A stretch of 64,000 bases of DNA, taken from assembly GCF_000319305.2 (NCBI RefSeq), contig NZ_AMWJ02000001.1, positions 2,271,001-2,335,000 on the forward strand. Direction: 5' to 3'. Position numbers and translations under genes: made by a program. This document shows positions 28,991 to 37,932 of this stretch, one piece after another. Each line of letters starts with the position of its first letter. Positions within the stretch are counted from its first letter, which is position 1. The notes beneath the pieces were generated by a model that saw only the letters and a list, made by a program, of their open reading frames with translations, searched no databases and had not been told where the DNA came from. The DNA comes from Pseudomonas bharatica CSV86 (GTDB lineage Bacteria > Pseudomonadota > Gammaproteobacteria > Pseudomonadales > Pseudomonadaceae).

Positions 28991-30193
28991 ATGTCCGACG
29001 CCTGCCCGGCCACTGTTTCAGGCCAGACCCAAACCGCTTCCCCGCGCCGCCGGGCACTGCTGGCGGCGTGCGGTGCCCATGCCGTCAACGACGGCCTGAC
29101 CGACCTGATCTACGTCCTGTTGCCGATCTGGCAAACCCAGTTCGGGCTCAGCTACGCGCAGATCGGCCTGATGCGCGGCGCGTACTCCTCAACCATGGCC
29201 GGATTTCAATTACTCGCCAGCCGCGCAGCCAGGCGCTTCGGACGGCGGGCCCTGCTCATCGGCGGCACTGCCCTGGTGGGCATGGCCTATCTGCTGGCCG
29301 GCCAGGCTGGCGGGCTGGCAGCCTTGCTGGCGGCGCTGGTGCTGGGTGGCCTGGGTGCCAGCACCCAGCATCCGCTGGCCTCTTCGCTGGTTGCCGATAC
29401 CCATGCGCCGGGGCGCCAGGTGAAGCAGGCGCTATCGCATTACAACTTCGCCGGTGATATCGGCAAGACCCTGGTTCCGGCACTGGTCGGTGTGTCGCTG
29501 ACAGTGATGAGCTGGCGCCTCAGCGTGACCCTGGCCGGCGTGCTGGGCCTGTTGGCTGCGCTGGGCATGTACCTGCTGATACCCCGTCATATCGACCCGT
29601 CCGCCACCACTGCCGGCAAGGCCGGGATCGGGGAGGGCAAGGGCTCGCCGGGCGGCCTTCGCGCCCTGCTGGCGACCGGGTTTCTCGACAGTGCGGTGCG
29701 CATGGGCTTTCTCACCTTCTTGCCATTCCTGCTCAGCGACAAGGGCGCCGGTACCGCCGGTATCGGCCTGGCCCTGACGCTGCTGTTTATCGGCGGCGCT
29801 TTCGGCAAGTTGATCTGCGGCTACCTGGGTGCACGGGTCGGGCTGTTGAAAACCGTGTGGTTCAGCGAGTCGTTGACCGCTGCACTGATCGTCGCTGCGG
29901 TGTACCTGCCGTTGAATGCCTTGATGACCCTGCTGCCGCTGTTGGGGTTGGTCCTTAACGGCACCTCGTCGGTGCTCTACGGTGTGGTTCCGGAACTGGC
30001 TGCGCCGGAGCAGCGCGAGCAGGCTTTTGCCCTGTTCTATACCGGGACCATCGGTGGCGGGGCACTGGCGCCCATCGTTTTCGGGCGCCTGGGGGATCTT
30101 GGCGGGATGCCGCTGGCCTTGATGGTACTGGCGGCGACCCTGATGTTGACCTTGCCGCTGACCTGGTTCGTAGACCGCGGTCTGGAGGCGTGA
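28991..30193 (+). CDS. fsr: MFS transporter, fosmidomycin-resistance (Fsr) type
   Basis: A 400-residue inner-membrane exporter with twelve hydrophobic segments in two halves. The first segments (HAVNDGLTDLIYVLLPIWQ and FGLSYAQIGLMRGAYS) are the signature of the Fsr subgroup. The ATG at 28991 gives MSDACPA; a frame start at 28961 is possible but has no better ribosome site. It converges with the next gene, leaving only three bases between stops. The actual substrate in this organism is unknown. Confidence 0.88.
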   Translation: MSDACPATVSGQTQTASPRRRALLAACGAHAVNDGLTDLIYVLLPIWQTQFGLSYAQIGLMRGAYSSTMAGFQLLASRAARRFGRRALLIGGTALVGMAYLLAGQAGGLAALLAALVLGGLGASTQHPLASSLVADTHAPGRQVKQALSHYNFAGDIGKTLVPALVGVSLTVMSWRLSVTLAGVLGLLAALGMYLLIPRHIDPSATTAGKAGIGEGKGSPGGLRALLATGFLDSAVRMGFLTFLPFLLSDKGAGTAGIGLALTLLFIGGAFGKLICGYLGARVGLLKTVWFSESLTAALIVAAVYLPLNALMTLLPLLGLVLNGTSSVLYGVVPELAAPEQREQAFALFYTGTIGGGALAPIVFGRLGDLGGMPLALMVLAATLMLTLPLTWFVDRGLEA

Positions 30194-30196
30194 AGC

Positions 30197-30667
30197 TCAG
30201 CCTTGCGGCAGCTCGGCAAGGGCCTTGCCCAGGGCCTCGGCATCGCTGAACGAACGCTTCGACACCAGCTTGCCGTCTTCCAGTTGCAGCCATTGCACCT
30301 GGCCCGCGGGCACTCCGTACTGCGGAACCACCTGGCCTTCGCGATCGAGCACCACGCGGTAGCTGTAGTCGCGCATCTTCGGTATGGCGAAAAGCTTGCC
30401 GATCAGCGCTGGCATGCCCTGGATATCGGCGACGAACACCGTGTGGCGCGCTTCCAGCCAGCCCTTGGGCCGGTCGGCCAGCGCGGCCTTGACCAGCTTC
30501 GCGCCGTCCATGTCGCTGGCGGCCAGCAACACCCGGGTGCTGGCGTCGAGGGTGAACGCCTGGTCATGCTGGTCGTTCAGGGTGAAGGGCGCAAGGCGCT
30601 CGCCGACTTGCGCGGCGTTGGCCATGAGGGGCAAAAGGCCCAGAAGCAGTACGCAGGCAGCTTTCAA
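30197..30667 (-). CDS. Periplasmic thioredoxin-fold-like protein lacking redox cysteines
   Basis: A 156-residue exported protein. The start is a TTG at 30667 with AAGGA at a good distance, giving a signal peptide (MKAACVLLLGLLPLMANA); upstream codons of the frame look non-coding. The mature start QVGERLAPFTLNDQHDQAFT resembles AhpC/TlpA-type proteins, and VQWLQLEDGKLV the end of that fold, but no Cys is present in the mature protein, so it cannot act as a disulfide enzyme. The fold is inferred by eye. It is divergent from nothing and 62 bases behind the AraC-type gene. Confidence 0.6.
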   Translation of the reverse strand: MKAACVLLLGLLPLMANAAQVGERLAPFTLNDQHDQAFTLDASTRVLLAASDMDGAKLVKAALADRPKGWLEARHTVFVADIQGMPALIGKLFAIPKMRDYSYRVVLDREGQVVPQYGVPAGQVQWLQLEDGKLVSKRSFSDAEALGKALAELPQG

Positions 30668-30729
30668 AGGTCGATTCCTTGTTGTAGTGACGGGAAAATC
30701 GCTCCGCCAGCATAGCAAGCGCTTCTCAT

Positions 30730-31518
30730 TCAGGCCTGCGTCATGCTGCCGCCCCGGGCCAGTTCGCCCGGCGACAAGCCGAACAGCCTGGCGAATGCCG
30801 CACTGAATGCCGACAGCGATTCATAGCCGCAGGCCAGCGCCACATCGGTGACCCGTTCGCCGCGCTCCAGTGCCGGCAGCGCGCTGACCAGGCGCATGCG
30901 CTGGCGCCAGGTCCGGAAGGTCATCCCGGTTTCCTTGAGAAACAGTCGGCTGAAGGTCTTTTCGCTGACGCCGGCCTTGCGGCTGGCCTCGCCCAGCCGG
31001 ATATCCGCCCAGGGCCGTGCCGTGGCCTGGCGGCACAGGGCGCGCAAGCGCGGGTCGCGTGGCTGGGGCAGGACCAGGTCAAGCTGTTCGGCCAGGCACA
31101 GGCGGTCCAGCAGGACCTGCGCCAGGCGTCCGTCGGCGGCCTCGAGGTCGTACTCGACCGGCAACTCGCCGAATGCGCGGATCAGCTCGCGCAGCAACGG
31201 ATCGACGGCGATCACCCGGCACTCCTGGCCCGGCCACGGCGACTGCGCAGCATCGATATAGAGGCTGCGGATACAGGCATCCGGCGTGCTTTCGACCCGG
31301 TGCATCGAACCGGGCGGAATCCACACCGCGCGGTGCGGCGGCACCACCAGCCGGGCGTTATCGGTATGCACCAGCAATACGCCGTGCAGGGCATGGGAAA
31401 GCTGGCCCCAGGCATGCAGATGTCGGTAGTCCAGGGCGATGTTCGGCAAGCTGTCGCGCTGCCCGTAGAGCGGGCGGGGCAGGCTGGCGAGTTCATTCAA
31501 GTGCACGATGTTGTCCAT
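30730..31518 (-). CDS. AraC family transcriptional regulator
   Basis: A 262-residue regulator with an N-terminal cupin-like sensing domain (LLVHTDNARLVVPPHRAVWI, PPGSMHRVE) and two C-terminal helix-turn-helix units (IRLGEASRKAGVSEKTFSRL and VTDVALACGYESLSAFSAAF). It is transcribed away from the SBF-type transporter gene with about 90 bases between starts, so it probably controls that gene. Inducer unknown. Confidence 0.92.
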   Translation of the reverse strand: MDNIVHLNELASLPRPLYGQRDSLPNIALDYRHLHAWGQLSHALHGVLLVHTDNARLVVPPHRAVWIPPGSMHRVESTPDACIRSLYIDAAQSPWPGQECRVIAVDPLLRELIRAFGELPVEYDLEAADGRLAQVLLDRLCLAEQLDLVLPQPRDPRLRALCRQATARPWADIRLGEASRKAGVSEKTFSRLFLKETGMTFRTWRQRMRLVSALPALERGERVTDVALACGYESLSAFSAAFARLFGLSPGELARGGSMTQA

Positions 31519-31610
31519 TCGACGACATTACCGGGTTTCTGGCGTTAGCCGGAAAGTGGCGAACACCCTATCGTCTTGCGCACCTCACAACAACCCGTGG
31601 ACAACACCCG

Positions 31611-32573
31611 ATGAAACACCTGCGGTTGCTCTTCGACAACTTCACCCTGGCCTTGCTCGCTGTGATCGCCATCGCTACCTGGCTGCCGGCCTCCGGTAAC
31701 GCAGCGGCAGTCTTCGAAACCCTGACCCACCTTGCCATCGGCCTGCTGTTCTTCCTGCACGGCGCCAAGCTCTCGCGCGAGGCGGTGCTCGCCGGGGCGG
31801 GACATTGGCGCCTGCACCTGCTGGTGTTCGCCTGCACCTTCGTCATGTTCCCGTTGTTCGGGCTGTTGTTGAAGCCGCTGATCCTGCCGTTGGTGGGCGA
31901 TGCCCTGTACCTCGGCGTGCTGTATCTGTGCGCATTGCCGGCCACGGTGCAGTCGGCGATCGCCTTTACTTCGCTGGCCCGGGGCAATGTGCCGGCGGCG
32001 ATCTGCAGTGCGGCGGCCTCGAGCCTGCTGGGCATCGTGCTGACGCCCCTGCTGGTGATGCTGCTGATGGGTGTGGAGGGCGATAGCGGCTCTAACCTGC
32101 AGGCGGTGTGGGCGATCATCCTGCAACTGCTGGTGCCCTTCGTGGCAGGGCAACTGGCCCGCCCGTGGCTCGGTGCCTGGGTGGCGCGCAATAGCGGCTG
32201 GCTGAAGTCGGTGGACCAGGGTTCGATCTTGCTGGTGGTCTATACCGCCTTCAGCGATGCGGTGGTCAGCGGGCTGTGGCGATCGGTGCCTCCCTCGAAG
32301 CTGCTTGGCCTGGCCCTGGTGTGCTGTCTGCTGCTCGCCCTGGTGCTTTTGTCTACCCGCAGCCTGGGGCGCTGGCTGGGGTTCAGCCTGGAAGATCGCA
32401 TCACCATCCTGTTCGCCGGCTCGAAGAAAAGCATGGCCACCGGCGTACCGATGGCGCAGCTGCTGTTCGCCGGTGGCGCAGTGGGGACGCTGATCCTGCC
32501 GCTGATGCTGTTCCACCAGATCCAGCTGATGGTGTGCGCGGTACTGGCGCAGCGCTATGCGGTGCGAGAGTGA
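31611..32573 (+). CDS. SBF-like (bile acid:sodium symporter type) membrane transporter
   Basis: A 320-residue inner-membrane protein with nine to ten hydrophobic segments. Blocks such as FFLHGAKLSREAVLAGAGHW, LPATVQSAIAFTSLARGNVP and FAGSKKSMATGVPMAQLLF are characteristic of the YfeH-like SBF subgroup. The start MKHLRLLFDNF at 31611 is preferred over a long upstream frame that runs through the AraC gene. Substrate unknown. Its stop is three bases before the convergent metallo-beta-lactamase gene. Confidence 0.88.
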   Translation: MKHLRLLFDNFTLALLAVIAIATWLPASGNAAAVFETLTHLAIGLLFFLHGAKLSREAVLAGAGHWRLHLLVFACTFVMFPLFGLLLKPLILPLVGDALYLGVLYLCALPATVQSAIAFTSLARGNVPAAICSAAASSLLGIVLTPLLVMLLMGVEGDSGSNLQAVWAIILQLLVPFVAGQLARPWLGAWVARNSGWLKSVDQGSILLVVYTAFSDAVVSGLWRSVPPSKLLGLALVCCLLLALVLLSTRSLGRWLGFSLEDRITILFAGSKKSMATGVPMAQLLFAGGAVGTLILPLMLFHQIQLMVCAVLAQRYAVRE

Positions 32574-32576
32574 CAC

Positions 32577-33857
32577 TCAGAGTTCGAGGACCACTTCGTC
32601 ATATAGCGCATCCGCTGCCAGCCTGTGGGTGTCATGCAGGTCGGAATCCTTGGCCAGTTCGTTGAGCAACGGCACCCGTGGCACTTCGGTGTTGGCGTCT
32701 GCGCTTTTGCCGCCGTATTGGCCGGGCAGGGTGGACAGCACGCTGGTCAGGCGCCCGGCAGTTTGCGCTTCACCTTTTTTGCTGAAGCCGTTCCACAGCG
32801 TCTTCGGCGTAGCATTGAGGCTGCCATGGTGGCCGACCTTGTACAGGTCGACCGACTTCAGCAGTTCAGCGATCTCCGGCTGGTTGAGGGCATAGCGCCA
32901 GTTCTCGATCTGCGCGTCGCCGGGAAACAGCAGTTTCTTGCCGCCGGCCTCGAACAGCAGGATCAGGCTGGTGTTGTTCATCGCCTTGTCCAGCGCGGTT
33001 ACGATGGACAACCACTGCGCACCCCTGGCCTCACGCACCCTTCCGGCAATCCAGCGGGCACTCTGCGGCAATTTGCTACCGCGTATCCCCGGGGCGTCGG
33101 GGAAGGGCGAGGCCGTGCTGCCAGCGCTGCTCTTGCGGGCGAACAGCAAGGGTGCGCGCAGCCAGTACTCCGGATCGCTGCGTCGTTCCCGGCGGACCTC
33201 GGCGCTTTGCTCCACGGTGGGCGGGCCGAGTACCCGGGTGCGAATTCCCGGCAACACATCGCTCAGCGGGTCGTCACTGCCGAAATGGGCGTAGACCGCC
33301 CGGGCGCCCGGGCGGGTGCCCATGGCGATCAGGTTGTTCACCGCGCCCTTGTTGGCGATGTTGTTCTCGCCAAGAAAGCCCAGGCGCCGGTTCAGCTCCG
33401 GCGCCAGTCCCTTGGGCCCGGTATCCAGCCGCGCTTTCAACTGGCGCGCCACCTCGTTCATTCCGGCCAGGGCCTGGGCCTGGCCGGCGGCCAGCGGGGC
33501 AGTGGCGTTCTCGGCCAGGTCCGGCTGTTCCGTCCAGGGTTGCAGCACCACATCGGGGTTCAACCGGGCAATGATGCTGCCGGGGCCGTTGCCCTTCTTG
33601 AGCGGGTCGAACCCGCTGATATGGTCGGCATGCCGGTGGGTGGCGACCAGGGCGTCGAGCTTGCCGGCGCACTTGTCCGCGATATCGTTGGCGATACGCA
33701 GCATTTGCGCGGCCTTGTCGACACCGGCGGGCATGCCGACGGTGCCGAAGTCGATCAACAGATGACGGCGAGTGCCGTCCGGGTAGACGAAGCGCAGCAG
33801 GAAGCAGTCGCCGAAACCGACCTGGTAGGCGAACAGGTGCAGGCGGATCGGGCTCAT
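32577..33857 (-). CDS. MBL-fold metallo-hydrolase (ComEC-like), paired with a gluzincin
   Basis: A 426-residue cytoplasmic hydrolase. Early strands (FGDCFLLRF, LLIDFGTVG) lead to the zinc motif THRHADH (His74, His76, Asp78, His79); later ligands appear in LLFPGDAQIENWRY and in VDLYKVGHHGSLNATPKTL, as in ComEC-type and related MBL proteins. There is a long insert (about residues 95-300). No signal peptide. Its start overlaps the stop of the gluzincin gene by four bases, so the two are translated together. Substrate is unknown; related MBL domains act on nucleic acids or nucleotides in some systems. Confidence 0.8.
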   Translation of the reverse strand: MSPIRLHLFAYQVGFGDCFLLRFVYPDGTRRHLLIDFGTVGMPAGVDKAAQMLRIANDIADKCAGKLDALVATHRHADHISGFDPLKKGNGPGSIIARLNPDVVLQPWTEQPDLAENATAPLAAGQAQALAGMNEVARQLKARLDTGPKGLAPELNRRLGFLGENNIANKGAVNNLIAMGTRPGARAVYAHFGSDDPLSDVLPGIRTRVLGPPTVEQSAEVRRERRSDPEYWLRAPLLFARKSSAGSTASPFPDAPGIRGSKLPQSARWIAGRVREARGAQWLSIVTALDKAMNNTSLILLFEAGGKKLLFPGDAQIENWRYALNQPEIAELLKSVDLYKVGHHGSLNATPKTLWNGFSKKGEAQTAGRLTSVLSTLPGQYGGKSADANTEVPRVPLLNELAKDSDLHDTHRLAADALYDEVVLEL

Positions 33858-35581
33858 GGACGGGTCTCCGAGGGCACTTGCATGGCCCGGGCGCGGTGGA
33901 TGCGGGTGAGGTCGGCGGCGGAGCCGGGCTCCACGGCATCGCTGCCCGGTCCGTACAGCCATTCCAGGCGACGTACCTGCCAGCGGGCGTCGGTCAGCGG
34001 ACGCTGGATGCAGTACTTGATCCGTCCGTACTGGTCGAAGATCAAGGTGCCGGCGCCATACACGGTGAATGGCGTGGTGGATTTCAGCCACTCGGGTCGC
34101 GGCTCCTTGAACACCGAGGTGAACTCGGCGCCGAACAGGTTGACCCGGCTGGTGAATTCGCAAACGGTCTCGCGCAGGATGAAGCCATCCGGTCCGAAGC
34201 GCAGGCTGGGGCGCACCGAGACCACTTCGGTGTAGGCGCGCTCGTCGATCTGTAGCACTTCGCGGTTTTCCCAGAGAAACCGAAACACTTCCTCGGAGTC
34301 GCGCAGCATCGAGTCGAAATGGCTGTTCTGATAGCGCACCTTGTCGTTGTCGGCGAACGTCAGCCAGCAGCCATCCGCGTCGGTGCGTCCGGCCGGAGGC
34401 TGGATGCCATGGGCAGCGAAGGTGTCGCGGATGATCTGTCGATAGCTAAAGCGTGAATCGTCCGGTGCCACTTGCGTGTCGACCGTCAGCAGCGCGGCGA
34501 GGTAGTCGCCGAACTCCAGGTCCAGTGGCGGTGAATAGTCGAGGGCGCGAATGGCGATGGTCAGCAACTGGTCTGCGGCCTTGGCGCCCTCGTCGATGAC
34601 CGCGTCGAGGTTGTACAGGTTATCGCCGAAGGTGCCGAGGTCCTGGCAGCGCGCCACCCACAGTTCCAGCATGCAGCGCAGCATGGCGGCGGAAAAGATT
34701 TCGCCGCGGGCGTGAGGCTCGTCGTACTCGGCGCTCTCCAGCCAGGCGGTGGAAGGACGTAGTTGCACCGAGCGGCGCAGGGGGTTGGCGCGCAGGCCGC
34801 TGATGGCCTGGCCGAACTGCTCGCCAAGGCCGAACAGCAGGGTATCGGCCAGCGCATCGATCTGCAGCGAAGCGCCGTCGACCAGGCGGACACTGCCTTG
34901 CCGCTGGATCGGCAAGCCGCGATGGCAGGTCAGGGCGAACTCGACCACCTCGCGCAGGGAGAACACCGAAAGCAGCGCGATCACATCGGCGAAGCCCTCG
35001 TGGAAAGCCGCCTGGTCCGGGCCCGAGGCACGCATGAAGCCGGCGCGCAGGCCATCGAGTATGGCGTGGGTGGTCTCGTGGGCGACGATGTCGTGGGACA
35101 GGCAGGTGAACACCCAGTCCTGCTGGTCATCCTGGAAGTAACCGAAGAACAGGGCGCGGTCTTCACGGGAATAGAAGGCGTTGGCCTCGATGAAGGCATG
35201 GGGCACCACATGCAGCTGATGGCCGTCGAAGCCCCAGGCTACGCGTCGCCCCAGCGCCAGCTCGAAGCGCGCCAGGGTGCGCATGATCACCGCATAGACC
35301 TGCTGGCAATGGAAATCCGGACGCCCGAGCAGGCTGGCATCCGGCGGGTCGAAGGGATCGATCGCCTTGTCGTCCGGTGCTTGTTGGTAGTGATGCGGTA
35401 GGTACAGGCGATCGGCTTCGGCATCGAAATCGACCACCTTGACCCGGTAGCCGGTGGGCCCGTCGGCCAGCCGTTCCAGGGGCACGGAAACCCGGGCGAA
35501 CAGCGGCTGCCCGGGCGCACGCTGCACCGCCGGGTCCTGGGCGAGGATGGTAAAGGTCTGGGTGTTGGCTTTCACGGCCAT
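33854..35581 (-). CDS. Gluzincin-type metallopeptidase-like protein
   Basis: A 575-residue protein without signal peptide. The zinc motif VAHETTHAILDG (His168, Glu169, His172) and the third ligand in FHEGFADVIAL (Glu195) follow the thermolysin (M4) pattern HExxH...E with helix spacing, so catalysis is likely. The C-terminal half (about 400-575) has no recognised domain. Being cytoplasmic is unusual for this family, whose members are mostly secreted. It forms a two-gene operon with the MBL gene (four-base overlap). The role is unknown; see the finding on this pair. Confidence 0.75.
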   Translation of the reverse strand: MAVKANTQTFTILAQDPAVQRAPGQPLFARVSVPLERLADGPTGYRVKVVDFDAEADRLYLPHHYQQAPDDKAIDPFDPPDASLLGRPDFHCQQVYAVIMRTLARFELALGRRVAWGFDGHQLHVVPHAFIEANAFYSREDRALFFGYFQDDQQDWVFTCLSHDIVAHETTHAILDGLRAGFMRASGPDQAAFHEGFADVIALLSVFSLREVVEFALTCHRGLPIQRQGSVRLVDGASLQIDALADTLLFGLGEQFGQAISGLRANPLRRSVQLRPSTAWLESAEYDEPHARGEIFSAAMLRCMLELWVARCQDLGTFGDNLYNLDAVIDEGAKAADQLLTIAIRALDYSPPLDLEFGDYLAALLTVDTQVAPDDSRFSYRQIIRDTFAAHGIQPPAGRTDADGCWLTFADNDKVRYQNSHFDSMLRDSEEVFRFLWENREVLQIDERAYTEVVSVRPSLRFGPDGFILRETVCEFTSRVNLFGAEFTSVFKEPRPEWLKSTTPFTVYGAGTLIFDQYGRIKYCIQRPLTDARWQVRRLEWLYGPGSDAVEPGSAADLTRIHRARAMQVPSETRP

Positions 35582-35619
35582 GTGTGGTTATCCCGGTGCA
35601 GTCCCTTGTGGTCGCGCCA

Positions 35620-36099
35620 TCAGCCCCTGGCGAAGGCGCGCAGGGTTTCGCCGTCCATGCGGTAGCGCACCCATTCATCCTGGGGCTCGGCGCCGATGGA
35701 TTTGTAGAAGTCGATGGCGGGTTGGTTCCAGTCCAGCACGCTCCACTCGAAGCGGCCGCAGTCATTGTCGCAGGCCAGTCGCGCCAGGTACCGCAGGAGC
35801 AATTTGCCTGCACCCGTGCCGCGGGCCTCCGGCGTGACATAGAGGTCTTCCAGGTACAGGCCGTTTTGCCCCAGCCAGGTCGAGTAGCTGAAGAAATACA
35901 CGGCGAAGCCGATCGCCTGGCCGTCGCGTTCGCAGATCAGCGCCCTGGCGCTGCTGTCGGCGGCGAACAGGCTGCGCTGGATGTGCTCGACGGTGGCGAC
36001 CACCTCATGGCGGGCGCGTTCGTAGTCGGCAAGTTCGGTGATGAAGGCGAGGATCTGGGCAGCGTCTTCGGGGCGGGCAGGGCGGATATTCAGAGGCAT
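35620..36099 (-). CDS. GNAT family N-acetyltransferase
   Basis: A 159-residue acetyltransferase of the RimI/diamine acetyltransferase-like group. The start MPLNIRPARPEDAAQILAFI is standard and the acetyl-CoA block is LEDLYVTPEARGTGAGKLLL (about 88-107), then WSVLDWNQPAIDFYKSIGA. The segment FFSYSTWLGQNGLYLEDL is typical of the thialysine/diamine acetyltransferase subgroup. Start at 36099 is preferred to the longer frame to 36276. Single gene. Confidence 0.9.
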   Translation of the reverse strand: MPLNIRPARPEDAAQILAFITELADYERARHEVVATVEHIQRSLFAADSSARALICERDGQAIGFAVYFFSYSTWLGQNGLYLEDLYVTPEARGTGAGKLLLRYLARLACDNDCGRFEWSVLDWNQPAIDFYKSIGAEPQDEWVRYRMDGETLRAFARG

Positions 36100-36291
36100 G
36101 GAGAAGTCCCGTAGGAAAAGGGTGGCGACATCGTAGTCCAGAACAACCGCGTTGTAGAGGCTGCCCGCAGCCCGGAAATCCATGCTGGCGCTTAACACTG
36201 TGGTGTACCTGATTAATTCTCCCTGGCTGTACCGGTCTGCGTTCGCCCATGCACTGTAGGGTGGATCCCACAACAACCAGGATCGACCGCC

Positions 36292-36915
36292 ATGCTGCTC
36301 ACCTCCCTGAACCTGCTGTCAGCCTTCGTGCTGTTCGCTTTCGTTTCGTCCATCACACCCGGTCCGAACAACACCATGCTGATGGCTTCCGGGGTGAACT
36401 TCGGCGTGCGTCGCAGCGTCCCGCACGCGCTGGGTGTGAGCATCGGTTTCATGGTCATGGTGATGGCGGTGGGGCTGGGCCTGGGCGAGGTGTTCAAGGT
36501 CTATCCGGTGATCTATACAGTGCTGCGTTATGTCGGGGCCGCCTACTTGCTGTACCTGGCCTGGAAGATTGCCACGTCCGGTCCGATGTCGGCGGCCTCG
36601 CCGCAAAGCCGCAAGCCCCTGGGCTTCTTCGGTGCGGCCGCGTTCCAGTGGGTCAACCCCAAGGCCTGGGTGATGGCGGTCGGAGCGATCACCACCTATA
36701 CGCCGGCCCAGGGTTACCTCGTCAATGTCATCGTCATTGCCCTGGTGTTCTGCCTGGTCAACCTGCCGTCGGTGTGCGTCTGGGTCATGTTCGGCAGCGC
36801 CTTGCGGCGGTTCTTGCAGGATCCCCGCCGGCTTCGGCTGTTTAACCTGCTGATGGCGACGCTGCTGGTGCTTTCGCTGTATCCACTGGTGTTTGTAGAA
36901 TCGGGTTTTTCCTGA
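36292..36915 (+). CDS. LysE/RhtB family amino-acid exporter
   Basis: A 207-residue inner-membrane exporter with six hydrophobic segments. The family signature S-x-T-P-G-P-N-N (SSITPGPNNTMLMASG) is intact, and FFGAAAFQWVNPKAWVMAVG is the usual second signature. Compare the homologue at 14900-15525, where the same G-P-N-N motif is cut by a frameshift. Substrate unknown. The hydrolase gene follows 18 bases later, so the two may be co-transcribed. Confidence 0.92.
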   Translation: MLLTSLNLLSAFVLFAFVSSITPGPNNTMLMASGVNFGVRRSVPHALGVSIGFMVMVMAVGLGLGEVFKVYPVIYTVLRYVGAAYLLYLAWKIATSGPMSAASPQSRKPLGFFGAAAFQWVNPKAWVMAVGAITTYTPAQGYLVNVIVIALVFCLVNLPSVCVWVMFGSALRRFLQDPRRLRLFNLLMATLLVLSLYPLVFVESGFS

Positions 36916-36933
36916 ATCCCGCTGCGAGCCCCG

Positions 36934-37836
36934 ATGGAACTGATCCCCTGGGCGCATGATTGCGCCGAACGCTTCACCCTGCGCGGCTGGCGTTCGCCGG
37001 CCAGCGGCAAGCCGCTGCTGCATTTCATCCATGGCAACGGCTTCTGCTGCCTGGCCTACCAGCCGCTGCTGGAGTTGCTGGCGGTGCATTTCGACCTGTG
37101 GCTGAGCGATGTGCAGGGCCATGGCGACAGCGATCACGGCGGGCCCTTCGTGGGCTGGAACCGCAGCGCCGAACTGGCGCTGGAGGCCTTCGATGCCGGG
37201 CGCGGGGAGTATGGGGACGTGCCGTATTTTGCCGTTGGCCATAGCTTTGGCGGGGTGCTCACCGGGCTCATGCTGGAGCTGCAACCGCGGCTGTTCCAGC
37301 GTGCCGTGCTGCTCGATCCGGTGGTGTTCAGCCGCTCGATGATCGGGGTGATGGGCGTGGCAAGCTGGTTCGGCATGCACCGCCGGCATGGCCTGGCACG
37401 CAAGGCCGCGACCCGCCGCAGCTACTGGCCCGATCGCCAGGCGGCTCATGACTCGTTGCAGGGCCGCGGTATCTTCAAAGGCTGGAGCGAAGCGGCTTTG
37501 CAGGCGTACGTCACCCATGCCATCGGCGAGTGCGGTGCGGGCGTGGTGCTGCGTTGCCGACCGAGTCGCGAAGTGGAAATCTTCAGTTCCTTTCCGAAAC
37601 GCATGTGGGCGTCGCTGTCTCGTGTGCAGACGCCGACCCTGGTGCTTTACGGCGAGCAGACCTATCCCTTCGTCCCTCTGTCCCTGGCGCGCTGGGCCCG
37701 ACTCAACCCGAACGTGGTGCCGCACAAGGTCGCTGGCGGGCACTGCTTCATGCAGGAGGACCCTCACGAAAGCGCCCACCGCGTCGAAGCCTGGCTGTTG
37801 CAGGCCGCTGCGGAGCCGCAGTTCAAAACGGCTTGA
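36934..37836 (+). CDS. Alpha/beta hydrolase
   Basis: A 300-residue soluble hydrolase. The oxyanion motif HGNGF (33-37), the nucleophile elbow GHSFGG (Ser104), an acidic residue in LVLYGEQTYPFVP and the catalytic His in AGGHCFMQEDP (about 276) are in the expected order. No signal peptide. Substrate not predictable; the family includes esterases and lactonases. It follows the LysE-type gene on the same strand. Confidence 0.9.
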   Translation: MELIPWAHDCAERFTLRGWRSPASGKPLLHFIHGNGFCCLAYQPLLELLAVHFDLWLSDVQGHGDSDHGGPFVGWNRSAELALEAFDAGRGEYGDVPYFAVGHSFGGVLTGLMLELQPRLFQRAVLLDPVVFSRSMIGVMGVASWFGMHRRHGLARKAATRRSYWPDRQAAHDSLQGRGIFKGWSEAALQAYVTHAIGECGAGVVLRCRPSREVEIFSSFPKRMWASLSRVQTPTLVLYGEQTYPFVPLSLARWARLNPNVVPHKVAGGHCFMQEDPHESAHRVEAWLLQAAAEPQFKTA

Positions 37837-37932
37837 TCGTTCCATCAGTGGAACAGTGAAAGCGCTTTTTGCCCTCTACCGCCTCTTTGTTTGCATGGGT
37901 ATGGTGTTGTCCATGCAACGAGGAGGTTTCTC

